Assembly (NCBI RefSeq): GCF_003049525.1
Contig: NZ_PYWL01000001.1
Location: 186,001 to 250,000 of the forward strand
DNA length: 64,000 nt
Reading direction: 5' to 3'
Source: Lysinibacillus fusiformis
Lineage (GTDB): Bacteria > Bacillota > Bacilli > Bacillales_A > Planococcaceae
Both the position numbers and the translations under genes were made by a program. The notes beneath the pieces are model-generated. The model was not told the origin of the DNA, made no database searches, and saw only the letters and a program-made list of their open reading frames with translations. Below, in pieces: positions 9,203 through 20,937 of the stretch (position 1 is its first letter; every line of letters begins with the position of its first letter).

Positions 9203-9481
9203 TTATAAATAGTCTCGCCACACATTAAGCTGTTCCCATGACGGATTTGACTCTAAATAGTGGAGCGCGTGATTAATTTCCCGTTCAGCTGCCTCTTTCG
9301 ATGAAGAAACAGCTACAAGTGCTAATTTGGTGCGCTGCCATACGTTTTGATGGTCAATTTCCGCAATAGAAACATTAAACTTCTGCTTAGTGCGGGTAAT
9401 CATACGCTGTAAGACAGCACGTTTTTCTTTTAACGAATGGGCAGTTTGAATGATAAATTCAACCTCTGCGTATACAATCAT
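9203..9481 (-). CDS. ylxP: DUF503 family protein YlxP
   Basis: The 92-residue protein matches the DUF503/YlxP family: an N-terminal beta strand ([21 protein letters not shown]), conserved KEKRAVLQRMITRTKQKFNVSIAEID and a C-terminal helix. YlxP has been linked to 30S ribosome maturation together with RbfA in related bacteria, which fits its position between infB and rbfA. The start ATG overlaps the infB stop codon by one base (TAATG), so translation is probably coupled. Confidence 0.92.
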   Translation of the reverse strand: MIVYAEVEFIIQTAHSLKEKRAVLQRMITRTKQKFNVSIAEIDHQNVWQRTKLALVAVSSSKEAAEREINHALHYLESNPSWEQLNVWRDYL

Positions 9482-11763
9482 TATACTCGTTTAACTTCTT
9501 CCATAATGTAGGCTTCAATAATGTCGCCTTCTCTAATATCGTTGAAGTTTGTAATCGTAATACCACATTCGTATCCTCTTGCTACTTCTTTTACTTCGTC
9601 TTTGAAACGCTTAAGCGTATCTAATTCACCTTCAAAAATAACTACGTTATCGCGAATTACACGAACGCCTGAATCACGTGTTACTTTTCCTTCAATTATA
9701 TACGAACCAGCAATTGTACCAACTTTTGATACTTTAATTGTTTGGCGAACTTCTGCTTGACCAATAATTTTTTCTTCAAATTCAGGATCAAGCATACCTT
9801 TCATTGCTTGCTCAATCTCTTCAATTACTTTGTAAATGATACGGTGTAAACGAATATCTACGCCTTCTTCTTCTGCAGCACGTTTTGCATTGACATCTGG
9901 ACGTACATTGAAACCAATAACAATAGCATTGGAAGCGGCAGCAAGAGAAATATCAGATTCCGTAATGGCACCTGCACCAGTGTGAATAATTTTCACATTT
10001 ACGCCTTCTACATCAATTTTCATTAATGAAGCAGCCATTGCTTCTACAGTACCTTGTACGTCTGCCTTAACGATTAAGTTCAGCTCTTTCATTTCGCCTT
10101 GGCTCATTTGCTCAAATAAGTTATCAAGCGTTACACGTTGTTTTTCAGAACGTTGTGCTTGGATAGCTGACATTGCACGAGTTTCCCCAACTTGACGAGC
10201 TGTTTTTTCATCTTCAAAGACAACAAAACGGTCCCCTGCTTGAGGTACATCATTTAAACCTGTAATTTCTACTGGTGTTGATGGTCCAGCTTCTTTCACA
10301 CGACGGCCTTTATCATTCACCATTGCACGAACTCGACCAAATGTATGACCGACAACGATTGGGTCACCCACTTTTAATGTACCGTCTTGCACTAACAGCG
10401 TAGCAACTGAACCGCGTCCTTTGTCTAGCTGAGCTTCAATTACTGTTCCAAGAGCTAAACGGTCAGGATTTGCTTTTAGCTCACCTACTTCTGCAACAAG
10501 TAAAATCATTTCTAGTAATGTGTCAATGCCTTCACCTTTTAATGCTGAAATTGGTACGAAAATCGTTTCGCCACCCCATGCTTCAGGAACTAAGCCATGT
10601 TCAGTTAATTCTTGCATCACACGATCTGGATTTGCAGATGGTTTATCCATTTTATTCACAGCTACAATAATTGGTACTTCTGCTGCTTTTGCGTGATTGA
10701 TTGCTTCTACCGTTTGTGGCATTACACCATCATCAGCAGCTACTACTAAAATTGTTAAATCCGTTATTTTTGCACCACGTGCACGCATTGTTGTGAAAGC
10801 AGCGTGTCCTGGTGTATCAAGGAAAGTGATTTTCTTGTCACCTTCTGTTACTTGGTAGGCACCGATATGCTGCGTAATACCCCCAGCTTCACCTGCAGTC
10901 ACTTTAGTATTACGAATAGAATCTAATAATGTTGTTTTACCGTGGTCAACGTGACCCATGATTGTCACAACTGGCGGACGCTCTGATAATTCAGCTTCAT
11001 TTACTTCTTCTGTTTGCTCGAAGTGTGTTTCTAAGTCCGTAATATCTACACGAATCTCTTCTTCCACTTCTACACCATAGTCTGCGCAAATTAATTCAAT
11101 TGCATCCTTATCTAATTCTTGGTTAATTGTTGCCATTACCCCAAGCATGAATAATTTTTTGATAATTTCAGATGGCTCACGGTGTAATTTTTTTGCTAAT
11201 TCTGCTACTGATAATGATTCAACAAAAGTAATTTTTTCTGGAAGTTCCTTTTGTTTAAGCGGTATTGATGGTTGATGCGTTTTTGGATGGCGACGTTTGC
11301 CTCCATGAATCCCTGGTTTTGGACGTTGGTTGTAACCACCGCCACCTCTACGATTATTATTATTATTGTTATTATTATTATTTTGTGTCATATTTCTGTT
11401 TTGATTACCTTTTGCATTCTTAGATTTTTCGTTAGACGAATTTGAGTGTTGCTGTGTGTGTTGCTGATTATTTGCTTTAGGCTTAGAAGTAGCAGATTGC
11501 TGCCTTTGACCTTCTTGCTTTTTCACCGAATGGTTTTGTTGACCATTCGATTGAGGTTTTTGTGATATGTTTTGAGTTGCTTGTTTTCCTACATTTTTCT
11601 CAGGTGTTGCTTTAAATGTTTGGTTTAACTTTGACACGATGTCTTTCTCTAACATAGACATATGATTAGTTACACTCACATTTAATTTACTAAGTGCTTC
11701 AATAACCTCTTTACTCGTTTTATTCACTTGTTTCGCATATTCATGAACTCTGATTTTGGTCAT
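9481..11763 (-). CDS. infB: Translation initiation factor IF-2
   Basis: The 760-residue GTPase places fMet-tRNA in the P site. The N-terminal IF2N domain (residues 1-50) is followed by a low-complexity linker rich in Gln, Asn, Lys and Ser, with ten consecutive Asn at 128-137 and a Gly-Arg stretch. A second IF2N domain (about 175-230) precedes the G domain, with GHVDHGKT at 270-277, DTPGH and NKMD, and then domains II, III and C2. The length is close to B. subtilis IF-2 (716), the excess being in the linker. Neighbours are ylxQ (14 bases upstream) and ylxP (overlap). Confidence 0.98.
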   Translation of the reverse strand: MTKIRVHEYAKQVNKTSKEVIEALSKLNVSVTNHMSMLEKDIVSKLNQTFKATPEKNVGKQATQNISQKPQSNGQQNHSVKKQEGQRQQSATSKPKANNQQHTQQHSNSSNEKSKNAKGNQNRNMTQNNNNNNNNNNRRGGGGYNQRPKPGIHGGKRRHPKTHQPSIPLKQKELPEKITFVESLSVAELAKKLHREPSEIIKKLFMLGVMATINQELDKDAIELICADYGVEVEEEIRVDITDLETHFEQTEEVNEAELSERPPVVTIMGHVDHGKTTLLDSIRNTKVTAGEAGGITQHIGAYQVTEGDKKITFLDTPGHAAFTTMRARGAKITDLTILVVAADDGVMPQTVEAINHAKAAEVPIIVAVNKMDKPSANPDRVMQELTEHGLVPEAWGGETIFVPISALKGEGIDTLLEMILLVAEVGELKANPDRLALGTVIEAQLDKGRGSVATLLVQDGTLKVGDPIVVGHTFGRVRAMVNDKGRRVKEAGPSTPVEITGLNDVPQAGDRFVVFEDEKTARQVGETRAMSAIQAQRSEKQRVTLDNLFEQMSQGEMKELNLIVKADVQGTVEAMAASLMKIDVEGVNVKIIHTGAGAITESDISLAAASNAIVIGFNVRPDVNAKRAAEEEGVDIRLHRIIYKVIEEIEQAMKGMLDPEFEEKIIGQAEVRQTIKVSKVGTIAGSYIIEGKVTRDSGVRVIRDNVVIFEGELDTLKRFKDEVKEVARGYECGITITNFNDIREGDIIEAYIMEEVKRV
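11353..11382. repeat. Trinucleotide (AAT/AAC on the coding strand) microsatellite inside infB
   Basis: Ten tandem Asn codons, nearly all AAT, form a 30-base simple repeat in the disordered linker of IF-2 (residues 128-137). Being a triplet repeat, changes in copy number keep the reading frame. Confidence 0.95.
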
Positions 11764-11777
11764 CTGCTCACCCCCGA

Positions 11778-12086
11778 TTATTTTTCGTTGAGTAGACTAG
11801 ACAATTTACTTGCAAAACCTTTATCGGTAATCGCTAAAGCCACTCGGGCCTCCTTACCTGTAGCATGTCCTAGATCGTAACGATCTCCAATTACATGATA
11901 CTCAACGTTGTAGTACGTGCACTTATCTTGAATTTTCTTACTTGAGTTTTTAGAAGCATCGTTTGCAAGCAGTACTAACTTAGCATTGCCATTCCGGACT
12001 TCCTTTACTACTAACTCTTCTCCTGAAATCACTTTACGGGCTCTTGCCGCAATTCCAAGCAAATTAAATATTGCTTGATTAATCAT
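11778..12086 (-). CDS. ylxQ: L7Ae-family RNA-binding protein YlxQ
   Basis: The 102-residue protein belongs to the ribosomal L7Ae/L30e/YbxF family. Its N-terminus ([39 protein letters not shown]) and the central [29 protein letters not shown] are typical. Relatives bind kink-turn RNA. It sits in the conserved nusA-ylxR-ylxQ-infB order and overlaps ylxR by four bases (ATGA), indicating coupled translation. Confidence 0.93.
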   Translation of the reverse strand: MINQAIFNLLGIAARARKVISGEELVVKEVRNGNAKLVLLANDASKNSSKKIQDKCTYYNVEYHVIGDRYDLGHATGKEARVALAITDKGFASKLSSLLNEK

Positions 12087-12361
12087 AAAATTGACTCCCT
12101 ACGAATTAGCAAAATAAGCTCCTCGTAAATTTCTTCAGGAATTTTCACATCAAGTTGGTGCCCCAATACATTTTTCTTACGAGCGATATCAATTGCCTTC
12201 TCTGATTTAGAGACATAGGCACCACGCCCAGGTTTTTTCCCGGAGATATCTACACTTACTTCGCCCTCTTTTGAACGAACAACACGTATCATTTCTTTCT
12301 TTGCCAGCATTTCTCCAGTTGCTACGCATTTACGAAGAGGTATTTTTTTGTTAACAGCCAT
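12083..12361 (-). CDS. ylxR: YlxR family RNA-binding protein (RNase P modulator)
   Basis: The 92-residue protein matches the YlxR/DUF448 fold: KKIPLRKCVATGEMLAKKEMIRVVRSKEG and the strongly conserved GKKPGRGAYVSKS. YlxR (also named RnpM) has been described as a binder and modulator of RNase P RNA. The ATG at 12361 is chosen because GGTGAT precedes it and it gives the family N-terminus; a longer in-frame version from 12406 would run into the spacer after nusA. Confidence 0.93.
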   Translation of the reverse strand: MAVNKKIPLRKCVATGEMLAKKEMIRVVRSKEGEVSVDISGKKPGRGAYVSKSEKAIDIARKKNVLGHQLDVKIPEEIYEELILLIRRESIL

Positions 12362-12427
12362 AAGAATCACCATTCCTCTCTGAAGCTTGTCGTAAGAGGT
12401 GGACAAGTCGTGCTCTACTTGACGCTC

Positions 12428-12470
12428 TGACAGTATTCAGTCGGCGTAGGGGGCCCACTGAATACTGTCA
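12428..12470 (-). repeat. Perfect 14-bp inverted repeat between nusA and ylxR
   Basis: TGACAGTATTCAGT at 12428-12441 is exactly complementary to 12457-12470, with a 15-base GC-rich loop containing a C5/G5 run. It occupies the 136-base spacer of an otherwise tightly packed operon. No T-run follows on either strand, so it is not a standard terminator. It may be an RNA processing or stability hairpin, or a dispersed repeat element. Confidence 0.9.
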
Positions 12471-12497
12471 GGTAACTCGTCACACGGGCTTTCTTAC

Positions 12498-13637
12498 TTA
12501 TTCTTCGTCGTCTTGATATAAATCTACTGCCACTTCATCAAAATCACTTTCTTCATCTTCAGCAGGTACGAAAGTGCTTGTAGCAGATGGATAGATACCT
12601 AATTCACGAGCATCTGTCTCACTCTTAATATCAATTTTCCAGCCAGTAAGTTTCGCAGCTAAACGTGCATTTTGGCCACGTTTACCAATAGCTAGCGATA
12701 ATTGATAGTCTGGTACAACAACCGTTGTGGATTTTTCTTCTTCGTTTACTTGAACATCTAAAACTTTCGATGGGCTAAGTGCATTGGCAACGAATACAAC
12801 AGGATCTTCTGACCATTCTACGATATCGATTTTTTCGCCGTTTAATTCGTTAACAATTGTTTGTACACGTGCACCTTTTGCACCAACACAAGAACCTACT
12901 GGATCTACTTCTTCGTTATGTGCATAGACAGAAATTTTTGAGCGATCTCCTGCTTCACGAGCAATCGATTTAATCTCTACAATTCCTTCATAAATTTCAG
13001 GTACTTCCATCTCAAATAATCGGCGTAATAATCCTGGATGTGTTCGAGATACAATCACTTGTGGACCGCGTGTTGTACGTTCAACTTTTGTAATATATAC
13101 TTTGATGCGATCATGCGGACGATAGGTTTCGCCCTGGATTTGCTCATTGACTGGCAATGCAGCCTCTACTTTACCTAAACCTACATAAATATTTCGCGCA
13201 TCTAAACGTTCCACAACACCTGTTACGATATCATCTTCACGATCGACATATTGCTCGTAGATTAAACCACGTTCCGCTTCACGTACGCGTTGTGTTACTA
13301 CCTGTTTAGCTGTTTGAGCAGCAATACGGCCGAAGTTACGTGGCGTTACTTCTTGTTCCACGATATCTTCTAATTGATAAGCTGGGTTAATAACCTTTGC
13401 GTCCTCTAAAGAAATTTGTAGACGATCGTCTTCTACTTCTTCCACAACATCTTTACGTGAAAACACGCGGATAGAGCCCTTATCTAAATTTAAGTCCACT
13501 CGAACATTTTGTGCTTGGTTGAAGTTGCGTTTGTAAGCTGTGACTAATGCCGCCTCAATTGCTTCAATTAACACATCTCTTGAAATTCCTTTTTGTTCTT
13601 CTAGCGCATTCAGCGCATCTAACAAATCACTACTCAT
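12498..13637 (-). CDS. nusA: Transcription termination/antitermination factor NusA
   Basis: The 379-residue protein has an N-terminal RNA-polymerase-binding domain, an S1 domain ([20 protein letters not shown], about 135-200) and two KH domains ([13 protein letters not shown]... type signature [24 protein letters not shown] near 245, and [22 protein letters not shown] near 315), then a short acidic tail. It lacks the extra C-terminal repeats of the E. coli protein, as usual in Bacillota. It modulates pausing and termination. It follows rimP by 30 bases. Confidence 0.98.
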   Translation of the reverse strand: MSSDLLDALNALEEQKGISRDVLIEAIEAALVTAYKRNFNQAQNVRVDLNLDKGSIRVFSRKDVVEEVEDDRLQISLEDAKVINPAYQLEDIVEQEVTPRNFGRIAAQTAKQVVTQRVREAERGLIYEQYVDREDDIVTGVVERLDARNIYVGLGKVEAALPVNEQIQGETYRPHDRIKVYITKVERTTRGPQVIVSRTHPGLLRRLFEMEVPEIYEGIVEIKSIAREAGDRSKISVYAHNEEVDPVGSCVGAKGARVQTIVNELNGEKIDIVEWSEDPVVFVANALSPSKVLDVQVNEEEKSTTVVVPDYQLSLAIGKRGQNARLAAKLTGWKIDIKSETDARELGIYPSATSTFVPAEDEESDFDEVAVDLYQDDEE

Positions 13638-13667
13638 TTTGTTTTCACTCCTAAATATGCATTATGC

Positions 13668-14138
13668 TTAAAAATCGATGGCTAATCGTGCCAATGCGAT
13701 TTTTTCTTGTTCTATTGTTACTGTAATTTTACGCGTTTTAATGCGCACTTCCATCACTAATGTATGTTCATCGTAGGATGTTAAGTAGCCTTGGAATTCC
13801 TTCATGTCGTTTATGGGCTTATAGGTTTTTACATAAATAAACTTACCAATTGCCTTTTCAAAATCAGCATCCTTTTTTAAGGGACGCTCCGCTCCAGGTG
13901 ATGAAACTTCTAAATAATAGTTTTGTGTAATTGGATCTTTTTCATCCAATAACAAACTTAGTCGTTCGCTTACTTGAGCACATTGGTCAATGTCGATGCT
14001 ACCTTCTGGTGTATCAACATAGACGCGTAAAAACCAGTTACGCCCTTCTTTTACGAACTCAATATCCACTAACTCCAGATTTAACTCATCTACTATTGGT
14101 TTAGCGAGCTCTTCAATTAAAGATGGTACTTTGCTCAT
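13668..14138 (-). CDS. rimP: Ribosome maturation factor RimP
   Basis: The 156-residue protein has the two-domain RimP fold: an N-terminal alpha/beta domain with LELVDIEFVKEGRNWFLRVYVD and ISLxxC-like region DIDQCAQVSERLS, the conserved YYLEVSSPGAERPLK, and a C-terminal Sm-like barrel. It assists 30S subunit assembly. It is the first gene of the rimP-nusA-ylxR-ylxQ-infB-ylxP-rbfA operon, with a 340-base leader region upstream. Confidence 0.97.
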   Translation of the reverse strand: MSKVPSLIEELAKPIVDELNLELVDIEFVKEGRNWFLRVYVDTPEGSIDIDQCAQVSERLSLLLDEKDPITQNYYLEVSSPGAERPLKKDADFEKAIGKFIYVKTYKPINDMKEFQGYLTSYDEHTLVMEVRIKTRKITVTIEQEKIALARLAIDF

Positions 14139-14218
14139 TATTTCCTCCTGTATCTATTCTAGCGTGTCAACCATTCATTACAGTATTCGTAGTGGAATGA
14201 ACCATAATAAAACAGAAA

Positions 14219-14241
14219 TTCCACCAGTTGCTTTGGTGAAA
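14219..14241 (-). terminator. Possible attenuator hairpin in the rimP leader
   Basis: On the minus strand TTTCACCA pairs with TGGTGGAA (one U-G wobble, 7-base loop) and is followed by TTTCTGTTTTATT. It lies 80 bases before the rimP start codon, between the upstream hairpin and the gene, so it could attenuate the operon. The stem is short. Confidence 0.35.
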
Positions 14242-14296
14242 TTTTACGGTCTTACCTGCTGTTAGTCAAAATTTGTTTGCTACGGTATAACAACAG

Positions 14297-14323
14297 AAAA
14301 GAGCGGGTAAGCCCCACTCTTTT
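14297..14323 (-). terminator. Terminator-like hairpin downstream of polC
   Basis: AAAAGAGTGGG pairs with CCCGCTCTTTT (U-G wobble, 5-base loop) about 155 bases past the polC stop. The T-content after the stem on the minus strand is moderate. Confidence 0.6.
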
Positions 14324-14478
14324 GCTGGAAAAATATCAACAAATTATTACCATTAGAATAGCATAGTTCTTGGTATAATGCAAATTTCCTTCATTAAAGA
14401 TAACCATATTGTGACAGGATTTTGAAATTGGCAATGGTTTTACAGATTAAACTTTGAATGAATCCAGCTCATTCCATT

Positions 14479-17400
14479 TTAAAAGAGAGATAACTGATTA
14501 GCATCAGGCATGCCTTCTAAACAGCCCAGCTGATCCATGTATTCGATTAGTGTCTTCGAAACACGGCCTCGTTGCTGTAAATCCTCCTTTGATAAAAACT
14601 CTCCATCTTCTCGAGCAGCCACTATCGTTTTGGCTACGTTCGTACCAAGTCCTGGGATTGCATCAAAAGGTGGAATTAATGTATTGCCTTCAATGACAAA
14701 TTCACTTGCCTGCGAACGGTACAAGTCAACTTTCTGGAAGCTCATTCCTCGTTCACACATTTCTAGTGCTAGCTCCATTACCGTTAATAAGTTCTTCTCT
14801 TTTGTAGAGGCATCTAGACCTTTTAAATTGATTTCGTCAATACGGGCACGAATCATTTGTGAACCTTGAACCATAGCAATTAAATCAAAGTCATCTGCAC
14901 GTACCGTGAAATATGCTGCATAGTATAGGATTGGAAAATGGACCTTAAACCAAGCAATACGAACCGCCATTAATACGTATGCGGCAGCATGGGCTTTCGG
15001 GAACATATATTTTATCTTTTTACATGACTCGATATACCATCCTGGTACTTTATTGGCGAGCATCTCTGCTTCAAATTCCTCTGATAAGCCTTTCCCTTTA
15101 CGTACAGACTCCATGATTTTAAATGCTAACGATGGCTCTAGACCTTGGTAAATTAAATACACCATAATATCGTCACGACAACCAATTACTTCTTTCAAGA
15201 CACATGTCCCGTTATGAATTAATTCTTGTGCGTTACCTAGCCATACGTCTGTTCCATGAGATAATCCGGAAATTTGCACAAGCTCTGAGAATGTAGAAGG
15301 CTTTGTATCCTCTAACATTTGTCGTACGAAGCGAGTACCGAATTCAGGAATACCTAATGTTCCCGTCTTACAGCCAATTTGTTTTTCAGTGACACCTAAC
15401 GTTTCAGGTGAACTAAAAATTTGCATGACGACAGGATCATCAGTAGGAATCGTTTTTGGATCTATTCCTGATAAATCCTGTAGCATTCTAATAACCGTCG
15501 GATCATCGTGTCCAAGTATATCTAGTTTCAAAATATTATCATGAATCGAGTGGAAGTCGAAATGGGTTGTACGCCATTCTGCATCCTGAGCATCTGCTGG
15601 GAACTGTACTGGAGAGAAATCAAAAATATCCATATAATCAGGTACTACGATAATTCCCCCTGGGTGTTGCCCACTAGTTCGCTTGACCCCTGTACATCCT
15701 TGCACTAAACGATCCACTTCAGCTCCGCGGAAATGCAAGTTGTGATCATTCGCATAGCCTTTGACATAACCATATGCTGTTTTCTCCGCCACCGTACCGA
15801 TTGTTCCTGCACGGTACACATAATCCTCACCAAATAATACCTTGGTATAATTATGGGCCTTCGGCTGGTATTCACCAGAAAAGTTTAAATCGATATCGGG
15901 TACCTTATCCCCTTTAAAGCCAAGGAAGGTTTCGAATGGAATATCTTGTCCATCTTTTTTATAAGGTGTTCCACATTCTGAGCAGTCTTTATTCGGTAAG
16001 TCAAAGCCTGAGCTAACCGAACCATCATCAAAAAACTCAGAATGCTTACAATTTGGGCAAACATAATGCGGAGGCAATGGGTTAACCTCCGTAATTTCCA
16101 TAAAGGTTGCGACTAATGAAGAGCCCACGGAACCACGAGAACCTACTAAATAACCGTCAGCTAAAGATTTCTTCACCAGCTTCGCAGAAATTAAATAAAT
16201 TACACCAAAACCATGTCCTAATATAGATTTTAGTTCTTTTTCAATTCGAGCTTTTACAATTTCGGGTAGCTCCTCACCGTAAATATGATGAGCCATTTCA
16301 TACGTTAAATTGGTTACTTCATCATCAGAGCCTTCAATTTTGGGCGTATATAAATCATCCTTAATCGGCTTAACATCTCCAATGCTGTCAGCTACTTTTT
16401 GTGCATTCGTCACAACAACTTCTTTAGCCAGATCTGGTCCTAAGAAATCAAATTCTTTTAGCATTTCATCCGTTGTTCTAAAATGCACCTCAGGTAGTTT
16501 GGATCGATTTAAGATGTTTGCACCACCTTGAGAACCAACGAGTATTTGTCTAAACATAGCATCTGTCGGATCCAAATAATGAACATTTCCCGTTGCCACA
16601 ACTGGTTTATCGAGCTTCTTCCCTAACTTAACAAGCTTTCTTATGATATCCTCTAATGTCCATTCATCACGCACGACATTACGTTCAATTAATGGTGCAT
16701 ATACTGCTTTCGGTTGCACCTCAATATAATCATAGAATTTAGCCACTTGTTCAGCTTCCTCAGGTGATTTATTCATCATCGTTTCAAATAATTCACCATT
16801 ACTACAACCAGAACCGACTAGTAAACCTTCTCGATATTGCTCTAGAACAGCTCTTGTCACACGAGGAACTCGATAGAATGTTTTTGTATGGGCATGTGAA
16901 ACAATTTTAAATAAATTCTTTAAGCCCGCATTATCAACAGCTAAAATAGTACAATGCATGGGTCGACCTTTTTTATAGGCGTCCCCACCACCAATATGCT
17001 TATTAAAATCATCATGGTATTTAATGACTAATTCATCGGCATCTTTTAATAATTGTAATAGTAAATAGCCTGTCGCCTCTGTATCGTATATCGCTCGGTG
17101 ATGTTGTGTTAATTCAATATTGAATTTTTTACAAAGTGTATTTAAACGGTGATTTTTCATTGTTGGGTACAGCAATCTAGCTAGCTCTAATGTATCAATG
17201 ACTGGATGTGTTGTTCCTTCAAGACCAAATTTTTTATAGCCCGTATACAAGAAACCAATATCAAATGACGCATTATGAGCAACAACAATCCCATCACCAA
17301 TAAATGCATGAAACTCTTTTATAACTTGCTCTACTTCTGGTGCATGACGAACCATATCATCCGTAATACCTGTTAATTCAATAGTCGTTGCTGAAAGCGG

Positions 17401-18810
17401 ATGATGTGGGTTTGCAAAGCTTTCATATTTATCAATGACTTGGCCATCTTTAATTTTTACTGCCGCCAGCTCAATAATTGTATCGTAAGCAGTTGATAAC
17501 CCTGTCGTTTCCACGTCAAAGACAACATAAGTGGCTTCTTCTAATAAGCGGTGCTCTGGTGCATAAGCTATAGGGACACCATCATCAACTAAATTAGCCT
17601 CCAAGCCATAAATTACTTTAATACCATGCTTTTTCCCTGCTGCATATGCTTCAGGGAAGGATTGTACAACAGCATGATCTGTAATAGCTACTGCTGGATG
17701 ACCCCATTTTGCTGCCTGTGCAACTAGGCGATCAACGGGCGTCACAGCGTCCATTTGGCTCATTGGTGTATGCAAATGTAGCTCTACTCGCTTTTCACCC
17801 TCTGGTGCTAGATCCTGACGTGTTTCTTTTTTTATTTCATTAATATCATTAGCCATGACGATTAAATCACGAATAAATGTATCTGTTTGGACGGAGCCTC
17901 GAACTTTAACCCACATTCCCTTTTTTAGGTGCTGCATCAGTTCAGCATCGTCATTATCACGTGAGAACATTTTGACGATGATAGAGTCCGTATAGTCGGT
18001 AATTTTAATTTGTAATAAAGAGCGTCCACTTTTCAGTACTTTAATTTCTGCATCAAAGACAAAGCCCTCAACAATTACACGGCGTTCCTCTTCAACAATG
18101 CGTTTTATTTCCATAATTTCATCGTCTTTAATAAGCATACCAAGCTGGAATGGACGATCACCAAGGTTCGCAATAGCTGGATTGTCCTTCTTCTCTTGCT
18201 CTCGTTTTTGGAAATCCTGCATCGCTTGCTGAGATAGAGCTGCTTCTTCCATGCGCTTTTGTTCCATAAACGCTTCCTGAGCAGCAATCATTTCTTCCGT
18301 TTGTTCTTGAAGCACAAAATCTATCGCCATTTTTGGAAAACCGAATTGACAATAGCTTTCTGCTAGCTTGTCGGAATACTTCGTTTTTAACATCATGAAT
18401 TCCATTTCCTGCATACAGGCTAATGTGATTTTCTGACCATTCCACATCGGCACTTGAGAGATAAGGCAATTTTTCAATGTTGGTGCCATCTCATCAATTT
18501 GCTCAACAACATTTAGCCAATAAGCTTGGACAAGTTCCTCTGTTACACTTTTCTCTTGTGTCTCAATGGTTGTATAAACCTGTGCGATTGCTGAAAATTT
18601 ATCTGTTAAATGGGTACGGAAAAGCTGGTAAAGCGGAAATGGCAGTATATCACGTAATTGAATAGTAAAATGCCATAGTCTATCCTTTTTATGGACTGTT
18701 AGCCGTGATAACTCACCTTCTTCAAAAAATGACATGTACACATCATCTGTTAACTCTAGTTGCTGCAAAAGCATCCGAAATCTCGTTCTTGCCTCTTGTT
18801 GCTGTTCCAA
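14479..18810 (-). CDS. polC: DNA polymerase III, PolC-type catalytic subunit
   Basis: The 1443-residue leading-strand replicase of low-GC Gram-positives (B. subtilis 1437). An N-terminal region is followed by an OB domain (about 230-325), a PHP domain starting at HLHTPMS (344-350), and an inserted DnaQ-like 3'-5' exonuclease beginning DVETTGLS (432-439). Then come the palm and fingers, with a four-Cys zinc site (VCPNCKH and DCSECG), the catalytic PDIDLNF, and C-terminal tandem helix-hairpin-helix motifs. The start is TTG with TAGGTG 8 bases upstream; the next in-frame ATG would remove 12 residues. It follows proS, as in B. subtilis, but with a large palindromic element between them. Confidence 0.98.
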   Translation of the reverse strand: MEQQQEARTRFRMLLQQLELTDDVYMSFFEEGELSRLTVHKKDRLWHFTIQLRDILPFPLYQLFRTHLTDKFSAIAQVYTTIETQEKSVTEELVQAYWLNVVEQIDEMAPTLKNCLISQVPMWNGQKITLACMQEMEFMMLKTKYSDKLAESYCQFGFPKMAIDFVLQEQTEEMIAAQEAFMEQKRMEEAALSQQAMQDFQKREQEKKDNPAIANLGDRPFQLGMLIKDDEIMEIKRIVEEERRVIVEGFVFDAEIKVLKSGRSLLQIKITDYTDSIIVKMFSRDNDDAELMQHLKKGMWVKVRGSVQTDTFIRDLIVMANDINEIKKETRQDLAPEGEKRVELHLHTPMSQMDAVTPVDRLVAQAAKWGHPAVAITDHAVVQSFPEAYAAGKKHGIKVIYGLEANLVDDGVPIAYAPEHRLLEEATYVVFDVETTGLSTAYDTIIELAAVKIKDGQVIDKYESFANPHHPLSATTIELTGITDDMVRHAPEVEQVIKEFHAFIGDGIVVAHNASFDIGFLYTGYKKFGLEGTTHPVIDTLELARLLYPTMKNHRLNTLCKKFNIELTQHHRAIYDTEATGYLLLQLLKDADELVIKYHDDFNKHIGGGDAYKKGRPMHCTILAVDNAGLKNLFKIVSHAHTKTFYRVPRVTRAVLEQYREGLLVGSGCSNGELFETMMNKSPEEAEQVAKFYDYIEVQPKAVYAPLIERNVVRDEWTLEDIIRKLVKLGKKLDKPVVATGNVHYLDPTDAMFRQILVGSQGGANILNRSKLPEVHFRTTDEMLKEFDFLGPDLAKEVVVTNAQKVADSIGDVKPIKDDLYTPKIEGSDDEVTNLTYEMAHHIYGEELPEIVKARIEKELKSILGHGFGVIYLISAKLVKKSLADGYLVGSRGSVGSSLVATFMEITEVNPLPPHYVCPNCKHSEFFDDGSVSSGFDLPNKDCSECGTPYKKDGQDIPFETFLGFKGDKVPDIDLNFSGEYQPKAHNYTKVLFGEDYVYRAGTIGTVAEKTAYGYVKGYANDHNLHFRGAEVDRLVQGCTGVKRTSGQHPGGIIVVPDYMDIFDFSPVQFPADAQDAEWRTTHFDFHSIHDNILKLDILGHDDPTVIRMLQDLSGIDPKTIPTDDPVVMQIFSSPETLGVTEKQIGCKTGTLGIPEFGTRFVRQMLEDTKPSTFSELVQISGLSHGTDVWLGNAQELIHNGTCVLKEVIGCRDDIMVYLIYQGLEPSLAFKIMESVRKGKGLSEEFEAEMLANKVPGWYIESCKKIKYMFPKAHAAAYVLMAVRIAWFKVHFPILYYAAYFTVRADDFDLIAMVQGSQMIRARIDEINLKGLDASTKEKNLLTVMELALEMCERGMSFQKVDLYRSQASEFVIEGNTLIPPFDAIPGLGTNVAKTIVAAREDGEFLSKEDLQQRGRVSKTLIEYMDQLGCLEGMPDANQLSLF

Positions 18811-18897
18811 TCTATCGACACCTACTTTCAGAAGGAGGCATTCCGTATAAGCCTCTTTTCTAATTCATCTTCAACATAGGACAAGAATGCCAGAAAA

Positions 18898-19000
18898 AAA
18901 TTCGCTCCCTCACTGCGGGCGCTCTTCAAGCTTAACAGATAGTCTAGACTATCTGTTTTTCTTTGCTTGGCTCACCGTCCCGCAGAATTGTCGCGAATTT
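18898..19000 (-). repeat. Nested, interrupted palindrome of about 103 bases between proS and polC
   Basis: Four pairs of complementary blocks are nested around one centre: AAATTCGC (18898-18905) with 18993-19000; CTGCGGG (18913-18919) with 18979-18985; CAAGC (18927-18931) with 18965-18969; and a perfect 24-base core palindrome at 18934-18957 centred on CTAG. On the minus strand the outer arm is followed by T residues, so as RNA it would form one long hairpin with a terminator-like end. It could be a terminator for proS or a copy of a dispersed palindromic element. Confidence 0.85.
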
Positions 19001-19082
19001 ATTTATTCCTATTTTATCAAAATTACATGAAAGCCTCTATTAGAAGCATTCACTTCCATTTAAAACCAACCATAAGAGGTTA

Positions 19083-20789
<1,707 letters not shown>

Positions 20790-20846
20790 TCAGTGTTCCA
20801 CCTTTTTTAATAGATAAATTTATACTCTCAATAGCATAAACAAATT

Positions 20847-20889
20847 TAGCTTTGAGCGCAATGTTTCGTAGAAATTGCGCCCAAAGCTA
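20847..20889 (-). terminator. Strong hairpin between rseP and proS (possible terminator or attenuator)
   Basis: 16-base arms (TAGCTTTGGGCGCAAT with ATTGCGCTCAAAGCTA on the minus strand) pair fully with one G-U wobble and an 11-base loop. The following minus-strand sequence AATTTGTTTATG is only moderately T-rich, so termination is probably partial. Confidence 0.65.
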
Positions 20890-20937
20890 TAAATAAAATT
20901 CCTTTTAATTGTAAAGCTAGAATTTGCTAGTCATTTA

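Larger units (their letters stand above)
14139..14478. other. polC-rimP intergenic region with leader of the rimP-nusA-infB operon
   Basis: The 340-base gap holds a terminator-like hairpin after polC (14297-14323) and a weaker one nearer to rimP (14219-14241). A minus-strand TTGCAT, 17 bases, TATTCT lies at about 14355-14384, upstream of both hairpins, so it is only a weak promoter candidate. No reading frame is supported here. Confidence 0.5.

Noticed and set aside
14360..14385. Plus-strand TGGTATAATG, a good extended -10 pointing towards polC
   Set aside because: There is no -35 at proper spacing and it would only make RNA antisense to polC. A chance match in AT-rich sequence is more likely without transcription data.
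20790..20937. Possible T-box leader for proS
   Set aside because: The gap is only 148 bases, holds a simple hairpin and has no T-box or Stem I motifs.
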